Shown here piece after piece: positions 23,837 through 35,475 of a stretch of 64,000 bases of DNA. The translations under genes and the position numbers were made by a program. Source of the stretch: Anaspis maculata (Eukaryota > Arthropoda > Insecta > Coleoptera > Scraptiidae); NCBI GenBank assembly GCA_949128115.1, contig OX421962.1, positions 61,173,787 through 61,237,786 on the forward strand, in the 5' to 3' direction. Each line of letters begins with the position of its first letter. Within the stretch, counting starts at the first letter, position 1. The notes under the pieces were generated by a model. The model did no database searches. It worked only from the letters and a program-made list of their open reading frames with translations, and was not told where the DNA came from.

Positions 23837-24957
23837 ATGGCACCAAACTTTTCAATGCCTACCGGTGTTCTTCACGAACAAGATGACGAAGTTGTAGCTC
23901 AAAAAGTACCACAGGATTTGACCAAACCCGACAATCGCAAACCAGAATTAGTCTGGCGAAATATCATCTTCATGGGCTATCTACATCTTTTTGCCGTCTA
24001 CGGAATCTACTTGATGTTCACTTCAGCAAAACTGGCAACATCTATTCAAGGTTTGTATTGTTCTTCTTTTCTCTTTAGTTCCGGGGTGAATATGTATTGA
24101 CTGTTTTCTATTTTCCAGCTCTATTGTTATACCAACTTGGTGGAATTGGAATCACGGCTGGTGCACACAGACTTTGGTCTCATCGCTCGTACAAAGCCAA
24201 ATGGCCTCTGCGGCTCATTTTGACCTTCTTCAATACGCTGGCCTTTGAAAATTCCGTCATTGAGTGGTCCAGAGATCATAGGGTTCATCACAAGTACAGC
24301 GAGACGGACGCCGACCCGCACAACGCCAAAAGAGGTTTCTTCTTTGCCCACGTGGGATGGCTACTTTGCCGCAAACACCCTCAAGTGAAAGAGCAAGGCA
24401 AAAAGCTCGACCTTTCTGATTTGGAAGCAGATCCAATTCTAGCATTCCAGAAGAAATACTACATGATATTGATGGTTTTGGTGTGCTTCGTGTGGCCAAC
24501 TATCATGCCAATGTATTTATGGAATGAAACTTTCCTCAACGCTTTCTGCTTGAACCTCTTCAGATACTGTTTGACTCTCAATGCGACTTGGCTCGTCAAT
24601 TCCGCTGCTCATCTCTGGGGTCAAAGGCCGTACGACCAGTTCATCAACCCTTCGGAAAATTTGTCCGTCGCCATCTTGGCGTTGGGTGAAGGGTGGCATA
24701 ATTACCATCACACATTCCCGTGGGACTACAAGACATCCGAATTGGGCAAGTACAGCGTCAACTTCTCGGCAGCTTTTATAGACTTCTTTGCCAAGATTGG
24801 GTGGGCGTACGATCTTAAAACCGTCTCACCTGAGATGATCAAGAAACGAGTTGAGCGTACTGGTGATGGCAGCCACGAGCTTTGGGGATGGGGAGACAAA
24901 GACCAGCCTATTGAGGACTACCAAGATGCAATTATCCAACACAGAAAAAAAGAATAG
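23837..24957 (+). CDS. Acyl-CoA desaturase B (Delta9-type family)
   Basis: The exons are 23837..24050 and 24119..24957, 350 residues. The 68-bp intron is the shortest of the group. Histidine boxes HRLWSH (88-93), HRVHH (125-129), HNYHH (265-269) and NSAAH (232-236) are intact. The protein differs from A at very few positions (LSVAILALG instead of LIVAVLAVG at 252-260). Two overlapping AATAAA signals (25217, 25223) follow a (TTTA)n tract in the 3' untranslated region. Head-to-head relative to A, with E between them; same orientation as C and D. Confidence 0.96.
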
Positions 24958-25061
24958 TTGAAAATATAATTGAAAGTGTTTTTCGGTGATTCTCACTGTC
25001 AAACGCTGTGATCTGTATAAAATTGTTCGTGAGGAATTGATATTGTTATTGTCCAATCTCT

Positions 25062-25067
25062 CTTATT

Positions 25068-25098
<31 letters not shown>

Positions 25099-25099
25099 T
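25062..25099. repeat. (TTTA)n tract in the 3' UTR of desaturase B
   Basis: Tetranucleotide repeat followed by 'ttattatta'. Shorter versions sit at the equivalent place in C (about 32103-32129) and D (about 40460-40488). Read on the sense strand, attta-type repeats resemble AU-rich elements, so an effect on mRNA stability is possible but unproven. Confidence 0.8.
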
Positions 25100-25599
25100 T
25101 ATTAGTTACAGTGATGAACTGATGACTAATGAGTGATGATGCATAGTTTAAATTATTGATACTTGATGTATTATGTATTTTTTTGTAAATAGCTAGTAGC
25201 CACATAATCTATGAAAAATAAAAATAAAAATCAGATGGAAGATTCTCAATTAAAACAAGACACTGAACTAGAAACTGCTAGTATGTTATGAAAGGTCGTC
25301 GAAAAGGTAATGTAAAACAATATTCAATAGTGAAAAAAAGGAAATCAACACCCATAAATAACAGAAATAGGTAGTGTAGTTGAAAAAATGACAATGTGTG
25401 CACAATGTCTTGTGAAGTGCTCTGACAATTTGTACCTAGGCACCTGCAAGTTTCGAAATTACCTATATGTATAGGAGTAAAGGAACAACAATTCAAAAAA
25501 TATCAATTCATACTGAACTAAAACAGTGACTAGGTCCAAATGACGCTATATTTCGTTTGGTCGTTACGAAGTTATTGCCACTTTTGTGGCTAAATACCT

Positions 25600-26139
25600 C
25601 GCTTTACTCTGATCATTGTTCAGCTTGAAGAAGAAACAACATGCATTTCGCGTACAACAAGGGCATTTGAAATTGGAACAAAAAATACAGCATGATAGCG
25701 CTATATAGATTTATATCATAAATATTAATATGACCAAGTATTACTGGCCAAGTCCACGAGAAAATTAATCAGATAAAGTATTAAACAAAAAATCTGTTGT
25801 GGCACCAACTAAAATTTTCAAATCAAAACTTGTTAAGTATCTTGGAAAACCAGCTGGTGTCTGTCTACGTCTACAACCATCAGAAAGCACTACGGCTCAA
25901 CAAGTCTCAGGAGAATGCAAGGCTTCAATTTCAGTTGCGATCAAAATGTCCCGCACGGTTTCGTTGAAAGGTAATCTAAATTCTGCCACCCTCCTTAGAA
26001 AGCACCTCTCATCTACCTACATAATAGGGGATCACCTTTTCAAGCTCTGGTAAGACATGGTTGTACCTACAGCATTTTCACTATTAGACTTTGACTAAAA
26101 CATTGTCATGGTAAACATTTCGATCGCACTCATACCTAG
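25600..26139. other. Intergenic, no gene recognised
   Basis: An open frame at 25799-26053 has no recognisable domain. It borders a retrotransposon relic on its right. Confidence 0.4.
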
Positions 26140-27840
26140 GTGAGTATTTCACATATTATGATCTATTCACTATCTACCAGATCCTGTTGTGAAGCCAGTA
26201 TAGCCGTGTCATCAGCAAAAGTTGCAATTTCGACGTTGGTGGTGTTACTTGGCAGACCAGCAGTATATAACAGATATAGCAGCATAGGAGCGGTTCTAAG
26301 ATGCTGCCCTGTGGCACACCTGATTGTACTGGCATCAGCGATGAGTAAGCTTCACCAACCTTCACCAGAAAGTATCTTTCTGTCATGTAAGATTTTAGGA
26401 TTTGATAGTAGTGATGGGGTAACTTTTCTTTGATTTTATGGAGAAGGCCCATGTGCCACACCTTATCAGCAGCTTGTGAAATGTTGATGAAGGGGGCTGA
26501 ACACCACTTTTTTCTAGAGGCCCTCCTCGAGGCCCTCTTATAATTTTTTTAACCCTGTGGACCATGGACCTGCTCAACTGTAGAGTATCGGACTCTAAGA
26601 CCAAACTGATAGTTTGGGATTAGCTTTCTTTTCTTCCAACATTGGCTGGATTTTGGTCAGCAGAATTCTCTCGAACACCTTCGATCAGGCGCGTGCTGGG
26701 ACCCTCAAGAGGGCCTGGGAAAATTCATGGCAAAAGGCCCCTCTCCCCTCTCGACTAAAGTTGCCAGTTTTGAAAAATCAAAATCAAAACGGGAATTTCT
26801 GAATAAGAAAAGTGAAAAGATTACACCAATTTTTTAAAATGAGAGCGAAGCAAGGAGAACGGCGCCGTAGACGAAAATTTTCTGGGATGTTGATAATAAT
26901 AATGCTGAAAGCGAATTTCAAACAGGTACCTACTAGTTTCTCCTATTTCCACTCTCTTATTTTTCTTTAATTCAACATTCTGTAAATCGTAACTGTTTCG
27001 GCACGTCCAAACAAAGAACACTGTATCAATCAGATAATCCTCATTTCTCACCGTTGTTGATTGTTACCCCCTTCAAAATTTAAAATGTCATATTATCATA
27101 ACTTCACTAATCAAAATCTCAGTCAGGGATCTCACTCGCAAGGGAATGAGTACCAGGAGACACGATTCTGCGTCCTGCAAATCATCGTGCAGGGTGCAGC
27201 TGACATCTTTCTCATTTCTTTGTTTGCACCACATCACAACTACATTACCACACAAGCAAATGCAGTGCAGTAAAAACCTTTGGCAAACCGCGTTTGCGAC
27301 AGTTTTGTAACAAAATTGTCTAATGAAGAGAAGAGAAAATGAAAAATTAGGGCGATATAGGCGAAACTTGAAAAATCCAAACATTCCAGTGAAGTTGGCT
27401 GAGGAGATTGACATTGAAAGAGGGACAAATCCCGTCTACATCGTGACGTCTGGTCTGGCAACCTTACCCCCTTCACCTTACAAGTAAAACAAGGCTTTTC
27501 AGTATCATATTTTCATTTTCATCCATAGAAAGAAATCAAAAATTATAAAAATGAAATAAGACCCCATACTATCACAAGGGTTTCAGGCCTTATATTCACT
27601 CACTAGTCAACTTAATGCTCCAAAAAAATTCATCCAATTTTTGAAAAATTCAAAAATACATGAAAAAAAGACAAGAAAGGCCCCTCGAGGGCCTACGGCT
27701 GAGGATCTACCGGGAAATGCCTGGCTGCCCGGCGGGCCAGCACGCGCCTGCCTTCGATAGCACCGGCAGTAGGCTAATTGGACGATAGGAAGCTTGTATT
27801 TGTCCAATTTTTCGATTAGATTTTTTTCATTTTTTTTTCT
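26140..27840 (-). mobile_element. Jockey-like reverse transcriptase relic, split by a hAT insertion
   Basis: Read on the minus strand: ISLLPVLSK (about 27755-27785), then, after the insertion, VFERILLTKIQPMLEEK (about 26640-26675), then LLHKIKEKLPHHYYQILKSY and SGVPQGSI (26250-26460), and TFADDTAIL with the catalytic Asp pair (about 26180-26220). These are ordered reverse transcriptase motifs. Frameshifts and stops occur, plus a further GC-rich insert at about 26505-26550. The element is dead. Confidence 0.85.
26686..27750. mobile_element. Non-autonomous hAT-like element (FB13) with 8-bp target duplication
   Basis: The left end is CAGGCGCGTGCTGG and the right end CCAGCACGCGCCTG. CCTTCGAT is repeated directly at 26678-26685 and 27751-27758. 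Eight-base duplications and CAG-starting termini are typical of the hAT superfamily. Excising it in thought brings the reverse transcriptase motifs on either side together at one codon. No transposase motif is seen inside, and the subterminal GC-rich parts are also inverted. Confidence 0.88.
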
Positions 27841-28411
27841 GGAATCCCAAGCTTATTCTAGACCAGTCCTGTGAATTTGAGAGTTTCCGCCACAAAATGT
27901 TCACTCTCAACTGACTGTGCGCCGTCTCAAATTTTGGCGACCTGAATCGTTTGGATTCATCTCGATTATGATTTTACGAGGAATTTTACTGTTATTTAAC
28001 GTTTTTTGTCGTATGAGGACTCCACTACTCGCTCTGCTAGATTATTATTTTCAAGAAATCGTTCTTTCCTTCTTGGCTGATCACGTGAATACGTATGTAG
28101 GTATTCCCTAAATTTTATTTCAATAGAGCTTTATATCTTATTAGCTACTCATTTGTAATTAGGCAATAGGAGAGCGCGCTATGGAGAATCAAACTCATGC
28201 AGACTTTAGCAATTGCTTTTGTTTGATTGTTAAGTGAAAAATTACAAGAGTCGCCACCGGTGACATTTGTGACACTGGTGATGGTTTTGACAAGGCATCG
28301 CTTGCTGTAACCTACATGGTGAGGTGAAAACTGTGGCTTTATTCCGGAGAATGTTTCAAAAATGAAGGGCAAACTGACACCAGTACCAGTTACTCCAGTA
28401 CTTCACTTTTT

Positions 28412-29120
28412 ATACAGGGTGGATGGAGGTTCCCAAAATTTCTGCATAAAGCGCATTATTCAAATTACCGTCTATGAATATTAGGCCGATGATTGCGTTT
28501 CTCAATATTTCTGCCCAGAAATTAGGTTTTCAGGGTACTTGGTAGTGGATATGCCCTTTCGGGAAAACGTGAGGTTCATCGTCACTTCAGTAGCAACAAT
28601 TTTGTTTGTTTACATGACCATTCAAGTAAAAAGTAGATTCACTGAAACAAATATTTTTTACGAGTTGAGCTTCTGCGGTGATTTGTTGCTTCATAGATTC
28701 ACAAAACTCAATCCGCCTATCAAGACTATCATCTCCAAGTTCCTAATAGTTCTGGAATTAGGAAATCAGATGGACCTAGATAGGAACCCCAATTAGACCG
28801 AGGACTTACTCCATTTCCGAGTCCATTTCCAACAAGGTGGAGCTCCACCTCACTATGTCTAGTTAGTCAATGGTTAGATGATCATTATACAGATCGGTGG
28901 ATTGTAAGAAGAGGGCTCATTGAATGGCATCCCAAATCACGGGACTTGAATCCTCCAGACTTCTTTCCGTGGGATCACTTGAATTCTGTTGTTATTAAAA
29001 GTCAGCCGGGGTCGATAAAAGAACTGCTAACCTTCAAAAACGTTCGACAAGAGTTTGAGAACAGTCTTTATTATTGCCTTGAAAACAACGACAATAATTT
29101 TGAACACTTATTGTGATCAT
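28412..29120. mobile_element. Mariner/Tc-like transposase relic with halves in opposite orientation
   Basis: On the minus strand (about 28430-28680) the translation gives ICFSESTFYLNGHVNKQNC and later NFWAEILRNAIIG and FIDGNL, the middle of a DDE transposase. On the plus strand (about 28835-29115) it gives GGAPPHY, WLDDHYTDRWI, SRDLNPPDFFPWDHL and NNFEHLL, the C-terminal part. In an intact gene both would be on one strand. In-frame stops in both. 'acagggtg' at 28413 may be a terminus. Confidence 0.8.
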
Positions 29121-30060
29121 TCAGTATTTATTTTTGACTTGAAGTAGTCACAATTTGATTCATTGTGGAGTGAACTCATTCAAATCAATGTAAACCCATT
29201 AGACAGTTTTTGTCCAAATTGATCAAAAACTACTCATCAAACCAAATATGAAATAACTGGTATCACTGGAAAGCATTTTTCAAGGGCTTTTCTATGATGT
29301 ATCACAAGTGGGGGGTTGCCATTTGAAAAAATCAGTGGGGGGGGGCTGGGGCTCAGACACGGAATGGGGGTGAGTCACCGACCCCACTATTATGGTTCCC
29401 CCTCCATTCTGTCGAAACGGTTTTTGGTGATTTTCGACATCTGCTTTTGTTCAACACTTGATACAGGCAATTGTAAGTTTTCGATTTGACACCCTTTGTA
29501 TAGGAAAACGATCCGCTGCAAAGCTGGTTCCAGAAGTTGCTTGTAGCGTGGCCATCTAGCGCCCTATGATCGCCATGGAGCCTTTTTGGGAGCTTTTCAT
29601 CTAAACGGTACAAATACCATCAGATGAAACGTGTCTTGTCAGTTAGGCACCAAATTTTAGGTGATCTACCGAACGGTACAGAAACTGCGAAGAAAACCTT
29701 AATGGAATAAAGCACCACTTGGCACCCGCACATACGCAGGCGCAGACGGTAGGTGTTTCATTATTTGGAACTAGGTGGAAAGCACCCTTTGTATACTTTC
29801 AGTACTTTCACTTAACGGTTTTGATGCACACTGTCTGTAGAGCAGTGTTGAACCATAGAAAAAACTGCGAATTTTATTTCTAGGTGAAATAAATAGGTGA
29901 GAAATTTCAAGAAGCCCTCTGGTATGAATCCATATAAATCACCTTGTTGTAGATACCTATCTAGTTTATAAGGGTTTTCTCCTTTAAAAGTAGAAACTGA
30001 TCGCGGATGAAATCGAAATCTCAAAACCTTAATACCTATACAAATATGTCGAATGATCTG
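29121..30060. other. Intergenic, repeat-like
   Basis: Around 29285-29345 a fragment resembles the 'tgatgtatcacaa' part of the FB3/FB9 family. No gene is seen. Confidence 0.45.
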
Positions 30061-30781
30061 AATGATCTGCGGACCCAAACGGATTGATATTTCCGCCATT
30101 GCCAATTGGGACTCGAGACCTGTAAATACCTATTTTTACTCCAGAGTAAACATGATCTTTGTACTAAGTAGGTAGGTTTATAAAATTCGCAAAATGATTC
30201 CATTTTTTCAGACTAATCGCAAGATTTCTAGCTAGATTGCTATCTAAACTATCAATCAATAACTTAGGTAGCAGTCACTCCTCTCGATAGGTACAGTAGC
30301 GGACTTTAAAATCGGACTACTCATCTAAATCAAGGAATCGAATTTGTATTGTTTGATAATAATCCAATAACAACGAAAATCTAATTCGGTATTTTGTCGA
30401 GGTGGTCCGATTTTAAAGTCCGTCACTGTATCTCTTAATAAATATGTCAACCGATTGTAAATGAAATTCAGTTTACTTGTGGTTTCTTCACCTGAAGCAT
30501 CTACCTACAGACACACCTACTACTTCAATTTGAAACGCTTTTCCAGCGATTATTCCATTCGCATTGCAATTGTTAAATTGTTTCCAAACATATTCGTTCC
30601 TACAGAAGCACTCTCTATTGATTTAATGTAAGTATGATACCTTTAGTACCTATTGGTTTTCAGATATACAATATACGTATGGGTAAATCATTTTCAATTA
30701 TACCGACCAACCAAAATGACCTGAGGTGACTTGAACAAAACTCTCACTGTTAAGTTAATAGAAGATTTTTGATATTTGCAG
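30050..30781 (+). promoter_or_regulatory. Promoter, untranslated exon and 5' intron of desaturase C
   Basis: Upstream homology to D and B starts near 30055 ('gaatgatctgcggacccaaa'). The dyad is degraded (aaatgattccatttt, about 30192-30206). TATA-like AATAAATAT is at 30437-30445, the TCAGT initiator A at 30470, the untranslated exon about 30470-30627, and the intron 30628-30781 (gtaagt...ttgcag). A 135-bp MITE separates the TATA from all upstream sequence. Confidence 0.75.
30294..30428. mobile_element. Tc1/mariner-like MITE in the promoter of desaturase C
   Basis: Terminal inverted repeats of 24 bp: the left end begins CAGTAGCGGACTTTAAAATC and the right end is its complement with two changes. 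TA lies at 30292-30293 and 30429-30430. Length 135 bp. The right TA is 6 bp upstream of the TATA-like box (30437). Absent from A, B and D. Confidence 0.9.
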
Positions 30782-31945
30782 ATGGCACCAAATTTTTCAA
30801 TGCCTACCGGTGTTCTTCATGAACAGGATGATGAAGTTGTAGCTCAGAAAGTACCACATGACTTGACCAAACCCGACAACCGCAAACCTGAATTAGTCTG
30901 GCGAAATGTCATCTTTATGGGCTATCTCCATATTCTTGCCGTCTACGGAATCTATTTGATGTTCACATCAGCAAAACTTGCAACATCTATTCAAGGTTTG
31001 TAGTGTACCACCTTCTTTTCTTTCTAAGTTTCAAATATATTCTTCCGTCTTCCTCATTTTCATCTCTGGGAAAAATACAATGTATGAACTGTGTCTTATT
31101 TTCCAGCTATATTGTTGTACCAACTTGGTGGCATTGGGATTACCGCAGGCGCACACAGGCTTTGGTCTCATCGCTCGTACAAAGCCAAATGGCCTTTGCG
31201 GCTGATTTTGACTTTTTTTAACACGCTGGCGTTTGAAAATTCGGTCATTGAGTGGTCCAGAGATCACAGAGTTCATCACAAATACAGCGAGACCGACGCC
31301 GACCCGCACAACGCCAAAAGAGGTTTCTTCTTTGCCCACGTCGGATGGCTCCTTTGCCGCAAACATCCCCAAGTTAAAGAACAAGGCAAAAAGCTCGACC
31401 TTTCTGATTTGGAAGCAGATCCAGTTCTAGCATTCCAAAAGAAGTACTACATGATATTGATGGTTTTGGTGTGCTTCGTATGGCCAACTATCATGCCAAT
31501 GTATTTATGGAACGAAACTTTCCTCAACGCTTTCTGCTTGAACCTCTTCAGATACTGTTTGACTCTCAATGTGACTTGGCTCGTCAATTCTGCTGCTCAT
31601 CTCTGGGGTCAAAGGCCGTACGACCAGTTCATCAACCCTTCGGAAAATTTGTCCGTCGCCATCTTGGCGTTGGGTGAAGGGTGGCATAATTACCATCACA
31701 CATTCCCGTGGGATTACAAGACGTCTGAATTGGGCAAGTACAGCGTCAACTTCTCGGCAGCATTTATTGACTTCTTTGCCAAAATTGGATGGGCCTATGA
31801 TCTTAAGACAGTGTCACCTGAGATGATCAAGAAACGAGTTGAGCGCACCGGTGATGGTAGCCACGAGCTTTGGGGATGGGGAGACAAAGACCAGCCTATT
31901 GAGGACTATCAAGATGCAATTATCAAACACAAGAGAAGGAAATAG
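30782..31945 (+). CDS. Acyl-CoA desaturase C (Delta9-type family)
   Basis: The exons are 30782..30995 and 31107..31945, with an intron of 111 bp, 350 residues. All histidine boxes are at the same positions as in A and B. Differences from B include VPHDL for VPQDL (26), VIF for IIF (43), a Val for Ile before LAF (178), LNVTW for LNATW, and a C-terminus IIKHKRRK. AATAAA is at 32214-32219. The most divergent of the four recent copies at silent sites. The coding sequence is intact, although its promoter carries a MITE. Confidence 0.95.
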
Positions 31946-32229
31946 AAGAAAATTGGAATTTTGTTCATAATTCCCACTGCTTAATACTCTGCGATTTGTA
32001 TCAGTAGTTCCTAAGATAAAGCCAAGGGCACAGCAGATCAACTTATAATTTTATGTTCCTATGATGTTTTGTACCGGGTGCATGTAATGCCCCGTATATT
32101 TCTATTTATTTATTTATTTATTTTATTATTAGTTCCAATGCAAGATTAATGTGTAATGTGTTTACGTATCTGAACATGTAAACTACTTAATATATTCTGA
32201 AACTGAGAAATTCAATAAAACCTTTTTTA

Positions 32230-33518
32230 TTGTTACACTGCTCGCGTAAACACCCTATACATGACATTCTGTTTCTACTTCGGAAGGTGCTGCCTTGACA
32301 GTTCCATAACGGCCCTTAGTACGGTTCTTTATCGAACTTAGCATTGACCGGCAAAAAAAGCAAACGAAACAAATAAATTGAATTCTGATTTATTTCTTGG
32401 GATGTTTTTCGTAGATACCACTTCCACTCTGTGAAGTCTAAAAATTATTTCTCAAAATTTTCAAATAAAATGAGTAAAAGAATAAGTTTATGTTAAAAAT
32501 TAAAAAGGGGTAGGTATCTTAGTAAAAGAACGTTTTCAAGAAATGAGTGACAAAAATATTACTCTGCTTTATTTTAGACACCGAGTATAGATACCTAAAC
32601 CTAAGTACACCGTTTCCACATCTCCCGGATGCCTCTTCTACCCTCTGCTCTTATGCAATAAACAGAATTGTAATATTCAAAATAAATTAATTAAATTGAG
32701 AAAGATCAAAACTAACCCAGCAGTGTGACCAAACAATAATTCATAAAAGCTCTTCGAATGAAGCAAAATTCATACCTCAATTAAATCCTTCTTGGTGGTT
32801 GTTTTTCGGAAGAACTTTACCAATTCACTCTCTATATACCTAGTATTACGAAGACGATGGCACAAACAAATGGTTAAATTTTTGTTAGGAAGACATATAT
32901 AGGAAGCTTTCAAGTATTGTGCGGAGAAATGTTAATGAATCTTGACACATGCGCTTATTCACCTATGCTTAACCTCAAGCTCTTTAATTAAGTAGGTTAT
33001 TGAGTTACCTACCTTTGATGTACCTCGAGGTGTAGGTACCTGCGCACCTGTAATTAGGCGACAATAGTAAAATCTTATTAATGTGCTTGGATAGGTATCC
33101 ACTCAAATAAAATTTGCAATAACAATACTTATGGCTTATGTAAGTACCTACTCGCTTCTCAAGATTGTCAGCAAAATGAGCGTCGAGATGCAATTTCTTG
33201 CAGTTTCTTTCGACAAGTTCAGTATTTGAAGGATGGCAGCCCGAGTTTGAGCTATGATAATAATTATTGATTATTATAATGCAATCTACCGGCTATTAGG
33301 TATTCGCTTCTAGCTGCTTACTGAAATTCAAGAAGTTCATGTCGATTTACGAATTAACGATTATTATAGATCATTATTAACCCGTTCCCCAATTTTCTGT
33401 ATTTTAAAATTAATTAGACGTGCTTCTGGGAAGGAATTTTCATATACCAGGCTCATTTAGGATTTTATCAGCTCTGAGAAATATTGAATACTCACTTGGT
33501 TTCGGAAAATTATAAACT
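32230..33518. other. Intergenic between C and D, left part
   Basis: AT-rich with several taggtacct runs. No gene, RNA or clear repeat recognised. Confidence 0.45.
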
Positions 33519-33747
33519 GGACCTATATCCCATACACTTTCTATTTTCAGTAAAATGATTTTTTGGAACAGAAATAAAGTGACAAGCTGGGGGGTTACGA
33601 CTACGGCTGATGGCACCTGCAAAGTTTGGGGGCGAAACTATCAGCCCCCATCGTCCGCATTCTCCCAGCGCTCCAGCTTGTTACTTTATTTTTGCTCCAA
33701 AAAGTCATTCTACTGAAAATAGAAAGTGTTAGGGATATATCTATCCC
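33519..33747. mobile_element. Palindromic MITE
   Basis: The left arm contains 'cactttctattttcagta' and 'aataaagtgacaagctgg'; the right arm has the complements. Arms are about 75 bp. The loop has its own small palindrome ('gggggcgaaactatcagccccc'). No coding sequence. Confidence 0.8.
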
Positions 33748-34423
33748 TCGTTCGATAACAGATTAAAGCCTAGATTTAAAGAGACAACATAGAGTAAAGC
33801 TAGTGAACATCTCCTTATTAATTCTTTGTAGGTGAAAATGAAATAAAACCAATTTGTGTGTTCTGCCGAAGAACTTATTTTTTTTCATCATGAAAAATTC
33901 CCGGGACAAGGCGATAAACGTCGTCAATTTTTACGATATATTCATAAGTTTCCTTTTTAATTGATAAAACGAACTAATGAGCGGTTTGGTGGGAGCCCTA
34001 GCACCTTAAACTTTCAGGAGCCCCCCGAGCCCCCTTCCGGTGAAAATTCGGCGTGGCTCCACCTCTTATATAAGAGAGGTGCTCATTCTGAGTACGTGTA
34101 CCGAATTTCATGCTTTCATCACCATTTGCAAGGTTCATCCCGATTTTGGCTCTTAGCGCCCGCACTATAATGGTTTGCAGACGTGCAAAATCTTCTGCGA
34201 TACAAATCCTCCTAGATAACTGCAAGGGGGTTTATACAGATACTCCACTTTGGATAAGTGCACTGGATAAGTGTTACAATTTATATCCCAATTCCACTAT
34301 TTATCAACGAAAAAGTGGGCATATGCATGCAGAATCGTTCTTTTGCCCTATGCACCGGGGTGAAAGTACGCATGGACGTGGTTTTCAATCTTATAAAAAA
34401 AAACACAAAAAATCCTTTGATTA
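33748..34423. other. Intergenic, no gene recognised
   Basis: Contains a short perfect hairpin, 'cacctcttatataagaggtg'-like, at about 34059-34081. Open frames of 118 codons or less lack domains. Confidence 0.4.
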
Positions 34424-34425
34424 TA

Positions 34426-35473
34426 CAGGTTGTTCGGGTCTGGTTATTACAAACTTTAAGGGATGATTCCCCATCAAAAATATGGACGAAAAAACAAAAA
34501 ACTCATGATCCTAAAATGCTTCCTTGAAAAGATACAGGGTGTTGAAGTTGACTTTTTTAAATGGTTTTTTCACCGTAACTTCTGAACCGTTGCGTTGGAC
34601 CGATTTTAATCAAATTCAAACTACAGTTTAGTCAAACTAGTCCCCCAATCGAATAATACCACAATTCATTAAAAATTTCTGGGGGCGTAGATAATAGGGG
34701 ACTGTCCCCCTATTTTCGCCCCTATTTTTATCTCCCCGAATTATTTTTCTAAATTATTGATATTTTCGAATTCCACCTTCAATTTAGGAGAAAAAGTTAC
34801 TCTTGCAAAATTTTGATTACAGGCTTCATTTCCGAGATATTTGGGTTTGAAACTTTGGAAAACGCCTCAAAATTGCGACTTTCAAAGGCCTAAAAATTAA
34901 AATAAAAAAAAAACTAATGATTCCTCAACTGGAATAAGTTTTTTAGGCCGTTTAAGTTGATTTACCGCCCTTTTTTTCTAAGAAACGAGGCGTTTCCAGA
35001 GAAAAACAATTTGGGCTCTGGAAAGTGGCTATTTCGAGATGTTTTCCAAAGTTTAAAAACCAAATATCCCGGAAATGAAGCCTCTAATCAAAATTTGGAA
35101 AGAGTAACTTTTTCTTCTAAATTGAACTTAAAATACAAAAATATCAACAATTTTGAAAAATAATCAGGGGAGATAAAAATAGGGGCGAAAATAGGAGACA
35201 GTCTCCTATTATCCACGCCCCCAGAAATTTTGAATAAATTGTGGTATTATTATTCGATGGAGACTCAGTTGACTGAACTCTGGTTCAAATTTGAATAAAA
35301 TCGGTTCAACGGTTCAAAAGTTACGGTGAAGAAACGATTTAAAAAAATAAACTCCAACACCCTGTATCTTTTCAAGGAAGCATTTTAGGAACATAAGCTC
35401 TGTGTTCTTTCGGCTGTATTTTTGATGGGGAATCATCCCTCAAAGTTTGTAATAACCAGACCCGAACACCCTG
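34426..35473. mobile_element. Foldback element FB5 with TA duplication
   Basis: It begins CAGGTTGTTCGGGTCTGG and ends with the complement, CCAGACCCGAACACCCTG; TA at 34424-34425 and 35474-35475. Arms of about 500 bp meet near 34950. The inner part ('gagatatttgggtttgaaac') is shared with elements at 51781-53002 and 56690-57000. No transposase. Confidence 0.85.
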
Positions 35474-35475
35474 TA

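Larger units (their letters stand above)
23210..25590 (+). repeat. Inverted duplication arm B (partner of 5850-8670)
   Basis: The sequence from the upstream flank ('gattgaaaaatcaaaataacc', 23258), through the promoter and desaturase B, to the downstream flank ('gacgctatat...ggtcgttacgaa', about 25542-25571) matches the complement of 5850-8670 around desaturase A. Gene E lies between the arms. Confidence 0.85.

Noticed and set aside
24127..24711. Open frames antisense to the desaturase exons (B, and likewise in A, C and D)
   Set aside because: They repeat in each copy because the coding sequence is conserved; they lack motifs and are shadows of the real gene.
30294..30428. The inverted repeat upstream of C as a regulatory operator
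   Set aside because: TA duplications and absence from A, B and D show that it is a MITE insertion; any regulatory effect would be secondary.
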